Shown here in pieces: positions 56,391-64,000 of a stretch of DNA of 64,000 nt. Made by a program: the position numbers and the translations under genes. How positions within the stretch are numbered: the first letter of the stretch is position 1; the number at the start of each line of letters is the position of its first letter. A model generated the notes under the pieces. It saw only the letters and a list, made by a program, of their open reading frames with translations. It was not told where the DNA came from and did no database searches. The stretch comes from Halopseudomonas pelagia (lineage in GTDB: Bacteria > Pseudomonadota > Gammaproteobacteria > Pseudomonadales > Pseudomonadaceae): the NCBI RefSeq assembly GCF_009497895.1, contig NZ_CP033116.1, positions 3,162,001 to 3,226,000 on the forward strand, read 5' to 3'.

Positions 56391-57214
56391 CGATGCTCCT
56401 GCGCAGCTGCGGCCTGCCTGTGGCCGGCTTGGGTCTCAGCATTCTTCACGCCAGCGGGCTTGCTACGAAGCGCAGCAATGCCAGTAAGCATGCGCATCCA
56501 GGCCCAGATAAAGGCGCTGCCACTGATCAACAGCAGGCTCCACGCCAGCACCCCGAGGATACCGCTGTTATCAGCATCACCCAGGGTATTCTGCAGCGCC
56601 CACTGCACGCTCAGCTCCAGTATCTGGTGGGCTCTTTCACTGAGCGCCAGCAGCGGCAGACTGCTCTGGCTATCCTGCATATGCCTGCCCAGCGCATCGA
56701 TCCAGTCCATGCCTTGCATATTCGGCTGCGAGAGACTGAGCGACATCAGCAGATAACCGCACAAAAATAGCGCAGCACCCAACGGTACCAGCAGGCGGCG
56801 GCTCACGGCATTGAGTAACGGCGGTTTTACATGGCTTTGCAGTCTGCTGCGGAGCTTGCTGTCCAGCCACCACAGCAGTGGCAGGCCGACCAGCAACATC
56901 AGCCATAACCAGGGGCTCAGCCACAGCAGTTTGACCAGCATGAAAAGCGCCAGTACGGCTGACAGCAGCAGATGCCAGCTATTCAGCAGCCAACCACCCC
57001 GCAGCCGCACATGCCATAGCGAATCAGCCAGCAGGTATTGGTTCAACCAGGCGCTGCGACGCAGGCGTGCGGCCTCGATGCTGGAGGCAAAGATAAGGTA
57101 ACCAGCCACCGCCCAGACCGGCAGCAACAGCCATCCCAGGTACGGCTCGGGCAAGTGGCGCCAGCCGAACAGGAAGAAAGCTGCCGTGAGCTGAAGAATA
57201 TAAAGGCTTTGCAA
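56387..57214 (-). CDS. multi-span membrane protein of unknown function (pair member A)
   Basis: A 275-residue protein with about five or six helices near 5-20, 24-42, 75-100, 103-115, 145-163 and 220-245. It is rich in Trp and Leu, and the C-terminal tail is basic. No family is recognised. The start is uncertain: only TTG 57214 is close to the first helix; an ATG at 57219 is in another frame. It is coupled to the 55230-56390 gene by a 4-base overlap, forming a two-gene leftward operon. Confidence 0.6.
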   Translation of the reverse strand: MQSLYILQLTAAFFLFGWRHLPEPYLGWLLLPVWAVAGYLIFASSIEAARLRRSAWLNQYLLADSLWHVRLRGGWLLNSWHLLLSAVLALFMLVKLLWLSPWLWLMLLVGLPLLWWLDSKLRSRLQSHVKPPLLNAVSRRLLVPLGAALFLCGYLLMSLSLSQPNMQGMDWIDALGRHMQDSQSSLPLLALSERAHQILELSVQWALQNTLGDADNSGILGVLAWSLLLISGSAFIWAWMRMLTGIAALRSKPAGVKNAETQAGHRQAAAAQEHR

Positions 57215-57558
57215 TGCATCACTCGCACGGGGAGAGGTCAGACGAGTTTACGCCTGCGGCTTGGCGGATGCATCCGTACCAGCACCAGTGGGTTTCTTAC
57301 GCCGGAAGTCACACAAACAAAAGGCTGCGACTTCCGGCGAAGGGCCCGCTAAACCAGGCTATTGTTCGCATTGCGAGACGTCCATCGTCGGCAATCAGGC
57401 TCGAAGTACTCATAAAGGTTTTATCGTCGATCTGCGCCGTGCCGACTGGGCCGCGCCAACTCAAGAGCGACCCCCTTGCCGGTGACGCAATGTTGCCGCA
57501 ACCTATTGCGGGCATACTCAGCGTTTATTGGCGATCGGCGGCGCCGACACGAGGTGCT
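57215..57558. other. 344-base divergent intergenic region with an inverted repeat
   Basis: No gene is recognised, though frames stay open through part of it. An 11-bp perfect inverted repeat (57300-57310 with 57329-57339, 18-base loop) lies in the middle. The region separates the leftward membrane pair from the rightward two-component system, so promoters of both must lie here. Base use seems to change from this point rightward. Confidence 0.4.
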
Positions 57559-58236
57559 ATGGTGAGAATTCTACTGGTCGAGGACGAACTTCAGTTGGCT
57601 GAGACGTTACGCGCGGCGCTGGAGCGGGAACGCTTCATCGTTGATCATGCCGACCGGTTGGCGAGCGCGCGGGAGGCGGCGCTGCTCACCTCCTTCGACC
57701 TGGTCTTGCTGGACCGCACCTTGCCGGACGGCGAAGGGCTGGCGCTCGTTCCAGTCCTGCGTGCGAACAATCCTGGCCTTCCCATCATCGTTCTCAGCGC
57801 GCGCGGTGAGGTCTCTGACCGTATCCTTGGGCTCGATGAGGGTGCTGATGACTACCTCATCAAGCCGTTCGCACTGGACGAAATGTTAGCCCGCATCCGC
57901 GCAATACGGCGGCGTCCTGCCGACCTGGCCGGTGAGGAGATCCGTGCCGGCTCCCTCGTCTTCGATCTCTCGAACGAGGAAGTGGCTGTGGCAGGAGTGC
58001 GCATGGAGCTTCCGCGCCGTGAACTGCGTGTGCTGGCGGCGCTGTTGAAGCGACGCGGCAGAACGGTGCTGCGCGAGTCGCTTGAGCAGGCAGTTTTCGG
58101 GTTCGATGACGAGGTGCAGTCGAATACGCTGGACTCGCATATCTCACGGCTGCGGCGGAAACTGCAGGAAACCGGGGCGGGGATCGAAATCCACGCGATC
58201 AGAGGCGTCGGCTACTTGCTGCGCGAGTCGTCGTGA
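57559..58236 (+). CDS. two-component response regulator, OmpR/PhoB family
   Basis: A 225-residue DNA-binding regulator. The receiver has the acidic pair E8-D9, phospho-acceptor Asp52 in LLDRTLPDG, Ser80 and Lys102 in DYLIKPF. The C-terminal winged helix (about 130-222) has the SNTLDSHISRLRRKL recognition helix and ends in IRGVGYLLRES. ATG 57559 follows GAGG; the frame opens far upstream, but that part is not protein-like. It overlaps the kinase start (GTGA). Confidence 0.93.
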   Translation: MVRILLVEDELQLAETLRAALERERFIVDHADRLASAREAALLTSFDLVLLDRTLPDGEGLALVPVLRANNPGLPIIVLSARGEVSDRILGLDEGADDYLIKPFALDEMLARIRAIRRRPADLAGEEIRAGSLVFDLSNEEVAVAGVRMELPRRELRVLAALLKRRGRTVLRESLEQAVFGFDDEVQSNTLDSHISRLRRKLQETGAGIEIHAIRGVGYLLRESS

Positions 58237-59549
58237 GAAAGCCGCCCTCCCTCAAGCGGCCGCTGATCATCTATCCGCTGATCTTTCATCTGGCCACGCT
58301 GATGGTCTCGTTCGCAATCCTGCTCGCTGTGGCAATCCGCATCGACAGCGGCGGCCCCTATGCCGACGAACAGATCATCCCGGTGATCGCCCGCGCGATA
58401 GTACGTCAGGACGATGGTCAGCTTGCCGTGCGTATGACGCCAGAACTGGAGGAATTGCGCGCGACCTCACCCGACTTGTGGTTCGTGTCCGAAGATGACG
58501 CTGGCAGAAGCGTCGCATTCGGGCAAGTGCCCCCGCAATATTCATCACTTATTGGCAACCTGAGCGATTTGTCCTATGCCCAACTGCGGGATCGCCAGGC
58601 ACCATATGATTTGGCAGCGGTGATTCGCAGGGAGGACGGGGCAGCCGGGCCGCTGACGATTCTCGCTCATGGCAAGCTCAACGAGCTGAATTTTATTGTC
58701 TTGATGGCTTCCAACATCGTCATTCTGCCGATCTTCCTGTTGCTGGCCCTCACTTCTCTCATTGTGACCCCGTGGATTGTGAGGCGATCGCTTGCCGGCG
58801 TGTCTCGCATAGCACAAGAGGCTGAGCAGATCGATACGGATCGGCGCGGCCGGCGGCTAAGCGAGGAACATGTGCCGACCGAGATTGCGCCGCTCGTTCG
58901 CGCGGTAAACGAAGCGCTCCAGCGTCTTGATGAAGGTTACGAGCAGCAACGGCGGTTTATCGCATCGGCTGCGCACGAACTACGCACGCCCATCGCCATC
59001 CTGAGCGTCAAGGTGGATAGCGCGGAGCATGCGGCCACGCGCAGCCTCGGCGCAGACGTGCAGCGATTGGCCACATTGGCCGAGCAGCTGCTCGACATTC
59101 AACGACTCGATAACGACATGAAAACCGATGAGCTGGATCTCGCCGAGCTGGTCCGCCGGGTCGTAGGGGATCTGGCTCCCCTACTGATTGCATCCGATCG
59201 AACCATAGAGGTGCGGATCGATGACAGGCTGCCGTGTCACGGCGATGCGGCGGCTCTCGAACGTGTGGTGACTAACCTGGTCCAGAACGCAATCGAACAT
59301 GGCGGCCGCCATGTCACGGTACGTGTCATCGGAGCCGCGTTCGAGGTAGAGGACGACGGCCCCGGCATACCGCCTGAGGAGCGCGAACGCGTGTTCGAGC
59401 CTTTCCACCGGCTTCGCCCACGCTCCACGGGAAGCGGTCTTGGACTCAATCTGGTGCGGCAGGTGATAGAGCGGCATGGTGGGCGGGTATCACTCTTCGA
59501 CGCGGCTGGCGGCGGTACGATCGTGCGAGTTGATCTCACCGCAGGCTGA
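58233..59549 (+). CDS. two-component sensor histidine kinase
   Basis: A 438-residue kinase with a helix at 12-34, a periplasmic sensor of about 115 residues, a second helix at about 155-180, a HAMP-like linker, and a phospho-acceptor His248 in AAHELRTP. The ATP lid motifs are N352 (NLVQNAIEHGG), DDGPGIP (374-380) and GSGLGL (400-405). The GTG start overlaps the regulator stop. The signal is unknown; the nearest convergent gene is a CPBP protease 25 bases beyond the stop. Confidence 0.93.
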   Translation: MRKPPSLKRPLIIYPLIFHLATLMVSFAILLAVAIRIDSGGPYADEQIIPVIARAIVRQDDGQLAVRMTPELEELRATSPDLWFVSEDDAGRSVAFGQVPPQYSSLIGNLSDLSYAQLRDRQAPYDLAAVIRREDGAAGPLTILAHGKLNELNFIVLMASNIVILPIFLLLALTSLIVTPWIVRRSLAGVSRIAQEAEQIDTDRRGRRLSEEHVPTEIAPLVRAVNEALQRLDEGYEQQRRFIASAAHELRTPIAILSVKVDSAEHAATRSLGADVQRLATLAEQLLDIQRLDNDMKTDELDLAELVRRVVGDLAPLLIASDRTIEVRIDDRLPCHGDAAALERVVTNLVQNAIEHGGRHVTVRVIGAAFEVEDDGPGIPPEERERVFEPFHRLRPRSTGSGLGLNLVRQVIERHGGRVSLFDAAGGGTIVRVDLTAG

Positions 59550-59573
59550 CGCTGACGATCGCGCGTGGTATCG

Positions 59574-60266
59574 TCACTGCATTGGTGTAAAGCTCAGCGC
59601 GGAGGCAACGCTATTCGCGCCGTTATAGACGCCGTGCAAAATGATGCAGGGCCATATGGCCCCTGTTTGGCGAAAGAGAATAGCAGACAGCGCCCCGACC
59701 ATGATTGCCACGGGCAGGATTACGCTCACACCGTGCGCCAGCCCGAATATGATCGAGCTGAGACCAACGCCCGCCAGTAAGCCGTAGCGGTTGAGGGCAT
59801 TTGCGACGACTCCCCGGAACAAGACTTCTTCCCCGAACGGGGTGAAAACGGCGCCGCCAATCAGAGACGCGATGAAAGGAAGAGCACCGCCTCGCGCTGC
59901 CGCATGCAGAATCCCCTGGGGATCGTCATATCCAAAAAAGGCTACATAGACGGACTGGATGATCAGATTGAGACCGTAACCAGCGATACCCAGCCCCGCA
60001 GCAATTATGAGCCAACGCGTGGCGACGGGCTTGAAACCAAAAGGCCGTAGAGACCGGATCCGCAAGCCAACCGCCGCAGCGAAGGCGCCCGTACCAGCCA
60101 AACCTCCCACCGTCGACCCAATGACGCCTAGAAGAACGGGTTGATCGTGAGGAAGAAGCCCAAAGGCTAATGCCAAGGGGACAAGCAGCACAACATAGGC
60201 TATGAGGCCAACTGCGACTTCCGGCCAACCTGGCGTATCGAGCCTGGGGTTCGTAATCGTTTCCAT
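59574..60266 (-). CDS. CPBP family intramembrane metalloprotease
   Basis: A 230-residue protein with about six helices and the CPBP (CAAX/Rce1-type, Abi) motifs: GEEVLFRG near 148-155, GLAHG near 180 and a final HGVYN near 210. Bacterial members include bacteriocin-immunity proteins and membrane-protein processing enzymes. ATG 60266 has TGGAG 6 bases upstream, so the longer frame is not used. It converges with the kinase gene. The substrate is unknown. Confidence 0.88.
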   Translation of the reverse strand: METITNPRLDTPGWPEVAVGLIAYVVLLVPLALAFGLLPHDQPVLLGVIGSTVGGLAGTGAFAAAVGLRIRSLRPFGFKPVATRWLIIAAGLGIAGYGLNLIIQSVYVAFFGYDDPQGILHAAARGGALPFIASLIGGAVFTPFGEEVLFRGVVANALNRYGLLAGVGLSSIIFGLAHGVSVILPVAIMVGALSAILFRQTGAIWPCIILHGVYNGANSVASALSFTPMQ

Positions 60267-60392
60267 ATTCAACTCCAATGAGGCGAATCCGGCGTGCAGA
60301 AATGCAACTGACAGCCATCTTGGGTTACAGACGTTCGGCAGAACCTGAGTCGCGGCAGTGAGGCCTCTCTGGAGCAAGTTGACGGAACGAAT

Positions 60393-60539
60393 TCACTCTT
60401 TCAGCAGACGTTTGAAAAAGTAGTGCAGCACGAAATGCCCCGGTGAGACGACTGCGACGAGCTCCCACCCTTGCGCGCCTAGCTCGTTCAGTTTGTCGGA
60501 ATTGAGCGTCTTTTCGATCACTAAGTATTCCCAAAGCAT
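60393..60539 (-). CDS. 48-residue DUF4177-like small protein
   Basis: A short gene with GGGAG 6 bases before its ATG. The product has WEYLVIEKTLNSDKLNELG, then QGWELVAVVS and YYFFKR-like HYFFKRLLKE. This is the compact two-strand and helix pattern of DUF4177 proteins, whose role is unknown. It lies upstream of the CPBP gene on the same strand, 126 bases away, and may be co-transcribed with it. Confidence 0.7.
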   Translation of the reverse strand: MLWEYLVIEKTLNSDKLNELGAQGWELVAVVSPGHFVLHYFFKRLLKE

Positions 60540-60705
60540 GTGTATCTCCCGCTAATTTTGTTGAAAATTTCAATCGGTGTTCCAGGGCCGTATCGCCATC
60601 TCCCAAACCTCATACCTTGCATATAAGACTGCGCAAGTTGGGTACGCCCTACCAGAGCTGAAAGCATTCGGCCCCTGAGAAAGACAGTTAGTAAACTTTC
60701 CCCTT

Positions 60706-61050
60706 CTATTGTCGGCATTCCTTTCGATCCGGATCGCGATCACAGCGTTGTTTGCGCGCCCGATCAGCCATGATTTGAGCGTTTCTAGCGATCTCGGTGG
60801 TCATCTGGGTTCGTTCAAGCGACTCACGTTGCTTGACGTCGCGTCGGTATTGCTGCGTAAGCATGCATTCGTTATAAGCAGCCGAGCCATATGTCGACCC
60901 GAAACTGGCACATGTATTGGCATCTTCCTGAAAGTTCGCCTGGTGCCGTTCGGCACTCGATACGCATCCATACAATGCGGCGGCGCATATCAGCGCAGCG
61001 AAGCCTAGCAACAAGGATCGGCGGTGTGAGTGACAATGACGGTGTAGCAT
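60706..61050 (-). CDS. small lipoprotein of unknown function
   Basis: A 114-residue protein with a basic N-terminus, a hydrophobic helix and a lipobox (ALYGC, Cys at about residue 29), so it should be lipid-anchored. The mature part is charged and rich in Q and R, with four further Cys. I start at ATG 61050, with GGAGG 7 bases upstream; the frame extends 15 codons further. No family was recognised. It follows the tRNA terminator. Confidence 0.75.
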   Translation of the reverse strand: MLHRHCHSHRRSLLLGFAALICAAALYGCVSSAERHQANFQEDANTCASFGSTYGSAAYNECMLTQQYRRDVKQRESLERTQMTTEIARNAQIMADRARKQRCDRDPDRKECRQ

Positions 61051-61176
61051 CCTGGGACCTCCGGTTTGGAATGAGCTGGTGATGCGGCCCGGCAAAAGAT
61101 TGCCTGAGCCGCCAGGTCACAAACATAGCGGGCCAAGATTGCGTGAACATGGAGGAGTAGAAAAACGGGGATTCAA

Positions 61177-61211
61177 ACAAAAAAAGCCCCGAGTATCGCT
61201 ACTCGGGGCTT
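61177..61211 (-). terminator. intrinsic terminator after tRNA-Asp
   Basis: A perfect 12-bp stem (61184-61195 with 61200-61211), a 4-base loop, and a T-run on the minus strand. It ends the leftward tRNA transcript 8 bases past the CCA. Confidence 0.93.
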
Positions 61212-61219
61212 CTACAAGA

Positions 61220-61296
61220 TGGCGCAGCGGACGGGACTCGAACCCGCGACCCCCGGCGTGACAGGCCGGTATTCTAACCAACTGAACTACCGCTGC
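61220..61296 (-). tRNA. tRNA-Asp (anticodon GTC)
   Basis: A 77-base minus-strand tRNA. The acceptor stem GCAGCGG pairs with CCGCTGC, followed by G and an encoded CCA. The T loop is GGTTCGAGTCC, and the anticodon arm has CCTGTCACG with GTC. The D arm is regular. The 3' end points toward the accessory-looking genes on the left. Confidence 0.97.
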
Positions 61297-61415
61297 GCAT
61301 CGGTACAGCGGCTGAGGTCCATTGGCTGGCGCAAGCGCCAATTCAATCTAACCCGTCCGTCTGAACAGGCGCGCATTGTAAACATTCTGCGAAGCCAGTC
61401 AAGCAGTTAGCGCAG

Positions 61416-64000
61416 TTATTCATTCGATGTCTGAGCATGGCCCTCAATCGCTAATGACGAACTCGCGGGCGCCTTCAATACCAGGCGGCATACCGCCGGA
61501 ATAACCAGCAAAGTGAGTACCGTGGAGGCGAGCAAACCGGAGATAATCGCCCAGGCCATAGGCGGCCATAACGTGGAGGAGGAGAATGCCAGCGGCAGCA
61601 ACCCGGCGATGGTCGTGGCCGTGGTCAACAGGATCGGCCGCGTACGACGCACTATCGCCTCGTAGACCGCTTCTTTGATATCCATACCCTCTGACAGACG
61701 TTGATCCACCACATCGATCAACACAATGGCATTGTTCACTACAATTCCTACCAGCGCGATAATTCCCAGCACCGACTGGAAGCCGAACGGTGAACCGGAA
61801 AATACCAGACCCGGAAACACCCCCACTGCGGCCAGGGGCACAGTGAGTAAAATGATGCCGACACGGCGAAAGGAGTTGAACTGCAGTAGCAGGAAAAACA
61901 GCAGCAGAAGCATACCCACGGGCGCGGTGGTAAAGATCGCGCTGTTGGCATCACCGGAGCCCTCACTGTCACCGCCCAGCTCCAGCCGCACGCCGGCTGG
62001 CAGCGGTGTTTCGGCCAGCCCGCTATACATATGATCAAGCACCTGACTGAAACTGTAACCGTCCTCCAGGCCCGCGGTAACGGTATACACCCGCACCCCG
62101 TTGCGTTGGCGGATACCCGCTGGCTGCCAGCCCGGCTGGATACGCGCCAATGCCGTCAACGGAATCGCCTCGCCCTCGTCATTGAATACGCTGGCTGACA
62201 TCAAGCGCTCCAACGACTGCCGCGTGCCCTCCGGCGAGCGCAGCACCAGCGGCAGAGGATCGCGCTCCTGGCGATATTGCTCCACGGTGAGACCCAGGCT
62301 GCGGGTATTCAATGCCTGAGCAACATCTGCTCGGGTCAGACCGTAACGCGACGCCAGGGCATCATCCACGTCCACGCGTAGCATCGGCACACCCAGATCG
62401 ATGTCATGCCGCACATCCACCGCGCCCTCGCTGGCCTTGAGCAGCGCAAACACCTGTTCGGCTGCGGCTATGCGCACGTTGTCGTCAGGGTGATAGAGCC
62501 GCACCTCGACCGGCGCTGCCCGCGGCGGGCCTTGACCCAGAGTGCTGGCGACCACATCCAGTTCAGGCATGCTGCTGGCCACATGCTCGCGGACCCAGTG
62601 GATGATCCCGTTAGTGGCAGCCAGATCCTCGGTATGAATAACAATGCGCGCCCGATTAGGCGCCTGGGGTGCGCGCATCAGGTTGTAATAGAAGCTGGGG
62701 CCGGCAGACCCGGCGAACCGATGCACCTGCGTGACCTGGGGCCGCTGGCGAATCCGACTCTCCAGCTCGGCGGCCACTTGTTCAGTACGCTGCTGGTCGG
62801 TGCCTTCCGGCATATACAGCTCGACCACCACTAACGGCCGATCAGCATTGGGGAAAAATTGCAGTTTCAACTGCGGCAGCAAAGCCAGGCTCAGGCAAAC
62901 CATGACCACGCCAAGCAGGATCATCCACACCGGCGATCCGGTACTGAATCGGGCAAGGCCATTGCCGATATTTTCCATTACCCGGCTAGAGCGTGTTTGC
63001 GTTGGCTTGAGAAAACGGCCGGCGAGCAAGGGTGCGACGCCTATCGCCAGAAGGTAACTGACCGTCAGCGTCAGCATGATCATCACTGGAATGCCCCGGG
63101 TAAAATCGGCTGTGCCACCCTTGGCTAGGAGCAAGGGCGTAAAAGCTGCCAGGGTTGTCGCTGTCGAGGCGCCCAAAGGCCCGGCCAGCTCAGCGATGGC
63201 ATGACGCACGGCCTGAGCTCGGGATTCGCCACGGTTGAGCCGATCCTGCACGTTTTCGACCATGACGATGGCGTTATCAATCAGAATGCCCAGCGAAATG
63301 ACCATGCCGATTACCGCAATCTGATGCAGTATGCCGCCGCCAAGATCGTAAATGCCCAGGCTGATAAGGGCGACCATCGGCAGCATGGTGGCGACCAGAA
63401 TGCCCATGCGCCAGCCCATGCCGGCAAACACCACCAGCACGATGATCAGCACACTGCCAAGCAGGTTCCACTCCAGCCCGTCCAGCCGCTCCTTGACCTG
63501 ATCCGGCTGAAAGAACATCTCTTCTATATGCAACGGCGCAAACTCGGGCCGCAACTGCTCAAGGCGTTCACGCACCTGCTCCCCGAAGCGGATCGCATCG
63601 AGCTGACCCCTTACCGCCGTCAGACTAACGATGACCGCTTGTTCGCCGTCGAACCAGGCTTTCGGCTGAGCCGGTTCCAGGGGCCCGCGCCAGATATCGG
63701 CGATGGCTTCCAGCGGTATCTCACCACCTTCCGGCAGTGGGATCTGGGTACCGCGCAGGGCATCAATACTGACAAATTCGCTATTGGGTAACAGGCCCAT
63801 GCGCTTGTCACCGGAGACCACAAAGCCACCCGGAATAACCTGGTTGCGCTGCGCCAGGATCGATGCCAGATAGGCGGGGGAAATGCCCAGGCGGCTCATC
63901 TGCGCGTCACGCAGGGCGATGGTGACCTGCTCGTCAGCCTTGCCTTCCAGATCAATACGCGACAATCCGGGAATATCCAGCATCTCGCGCTTTAGGCGTT
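61416..64000 (-). CDS. RND multidrug efflux transporter, HAE family (5' truncated by window edge)
   Basis: The frame runs off the right edge, so about 170 N-terminal residues are missing; 861 residues are visible. It has the docking/pore domain, then a helix bundle with GILIDNAIVMVENV (transmembrane 4), and a second bundle with VGIVVNNAIVLIDVV (transmembrane 10). Where AcrB has two Asp in helix 4, here Asp-Asn is found, and the helix-10 Lys is absent, so the proton relay differs. It is AcrB-like in layout; the substrate is unknown. Stop 119 bases before the tRNA. Confidence 0.88.
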   Translation of the reverse strand, partial: RLKREMLDIPGLSRIDLEGKADEQVTIALRDAQMSRLGISPAYLASILAQRNQVIPGGFVVSGDKRMGLLPNSEFVSIDALRGTQIPLPEGGEIPLEAIADIWRGPLEPAQPKAWFDGEQAVIVSLTAVRGQLDAIRFGEQVRERLEQLRPEFAPLHIEEMFFQPDQVKERLDGLEWNLLGSVLIIVLVVFAGMGWRMGILVATMLPMVALISLGIYDLGGGILHQIAVIGMVISLGILIDNAIVMVENVQDRLNRGESRAQAVRHAIAELAGPLGASTATTLAAFTPLLLAKGGTADFTRGIPVMIMLTLTVSYLLAIGVAPLLAGRFLKPTQTRSSRVMENIGNGLARFSTGSPVWMILLGVVMVCLSLALLPQLKLQFFPNADRPLVVVELYMPEGTDQQRTEQVAAELESRIRQRPQVTQVHRFAGSAGPSFYYNLMRAPQAPNRARIVIHTEDLAATNGIIHWVREHVASSMPELDVVASTLGQGPPRAAPVEVRLYHPDDNVRIAAAEQVFALLKASEGAVDVRHDIDLGVPMLRVDVDDALASRYGLTRADVAQALNTRSLGLTVEQYRQERDPLPLVLRSPEGTRQSLERLMSASVFNDEGEAIPLTALARIQPGWQPAGIRQRNGVRVYTVTAGLEDGYSFSQVLDHMYSGLAETPLPAGVRLELGGDSEGSGDANSAIFTTAPVGMLLLLFFLLLQFNSFRRVGIILLTVPLAAVGVFPGLVFSGSPFGFQSVLGIIALVGIVVNNAIVLIDVVDQRLSEGMDIKEAVYEAIVRRTRPILLTTATTIAGLLPLAFSSSTLWPPMAWAIISGLLASTVLTLLVIPAVCRLVLKAPASSSLAIEGHAQTSNE

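Noticed and set aside
57214-57558. Upstream extension of the response regulator
   Set aside because: The first 115 codons do not resemble a receiver or other domain; a good start with GAGG is at 57559.
60325-60606. 93-codon frame overlapping the DUF4177-like gene
   Set aside because: Arg-rich, no ribosome site, and in conflict with the better supported 48-residue gene.
57215-61300. tRNA-flanked integrative island with attachment repeats
   Set aside because: No second copy of the tRNA-Asp 3' end and no integrase were found, so only a weak accessory-segment claim is made.

Overview
The window is one GC-rich bacterial chromosomal segment, densely coded on both strands. The organism is most likely a Pseudomonadaceae gammaproteobacterium, perhaps a marine Halopseudomonas-like lineage. 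This rests on gene order I recall from Pseudomonas (dacB-rlmL-rmf-pyrD; gdhB beside a moxR/DUF58/VWA operon; nadK to pepN followed by fadH). No database search was possible, so the genus is an inference. I see no prophage, IS element, CRISPR array or rRNA gene. One tRNA (Asp) is present.

Layout. 0-6.1 kb: end of a probable RNA helicase, tatD, a Cache-domain membrane protein without output domain, dacB (PBP4), and rlmKL facing it. 6.3-12.9 kb: rmf, pyrD, a DUF2835 gene coupled to the very large NAD-glutamate dehydrogenase gdhB. 13.1-20 kb: a six-gene moxR-DUF58-DUF4381-VWA-VWA/TPR-batD operon. 20-26.3 kb: two close RND (MMPL-type) paralogues flanking a YCF48-like beta-propeller protein. 26.7-33.2 kb: a tight operon read leftward, nadK, metallophosphoesterase, rhomboid protease, DUF1315, DUF2797, pepN. 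33.4-37.7 kb: a coiled-coil protein of unknown function, fadH and a divergent AraC-type regulator.

37.8-50.5 kb is a cobalamin island. A promoter and a cobalamin riboswitch lie upstream of btuB. Twelve more genes follow in the same direction with almost no spacing: a small membrane protein, cobO, cobB, bluB, a BtuF-like protein without signal peptide, cbiB, cobD, cobQ, cobU, cobT, cobC and cobS. They cover uptake, a,c-diamidation, adenosylation, amidation, aminopropanol arm, DMB synthesis and nucleotide-loop assembly. Corrin-ring genes are not in the window.

50.5-55.1 kb is a nitrate uptake unit (nasR, nrtA, nrtB, nrtD). Between nasR and nrtA lie a sigma-54 type promoter, an ANTAR-target-like hairpin and an intrinsic terminator, which fits nitrogen limitation plus nitrate-dependent antitermination. 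55.2-57.2 kb holds a coupled pair of membrane proteins I cannot name. 57.5-61.3 kb holds a two-component system, a CPBP protease, a 48-residue DUF4177-like protein, a lipoprotein and tRNA-Asp; it looks accessory. The right edge is a 5'-truncated HAE-type RND pump.

The best candidates for undescribed biology are the membrane-protein pair at 55.2-57.2 kb, the small membrane protein inside the riboswitch operon, and the RND/YCF48/RND cluster.
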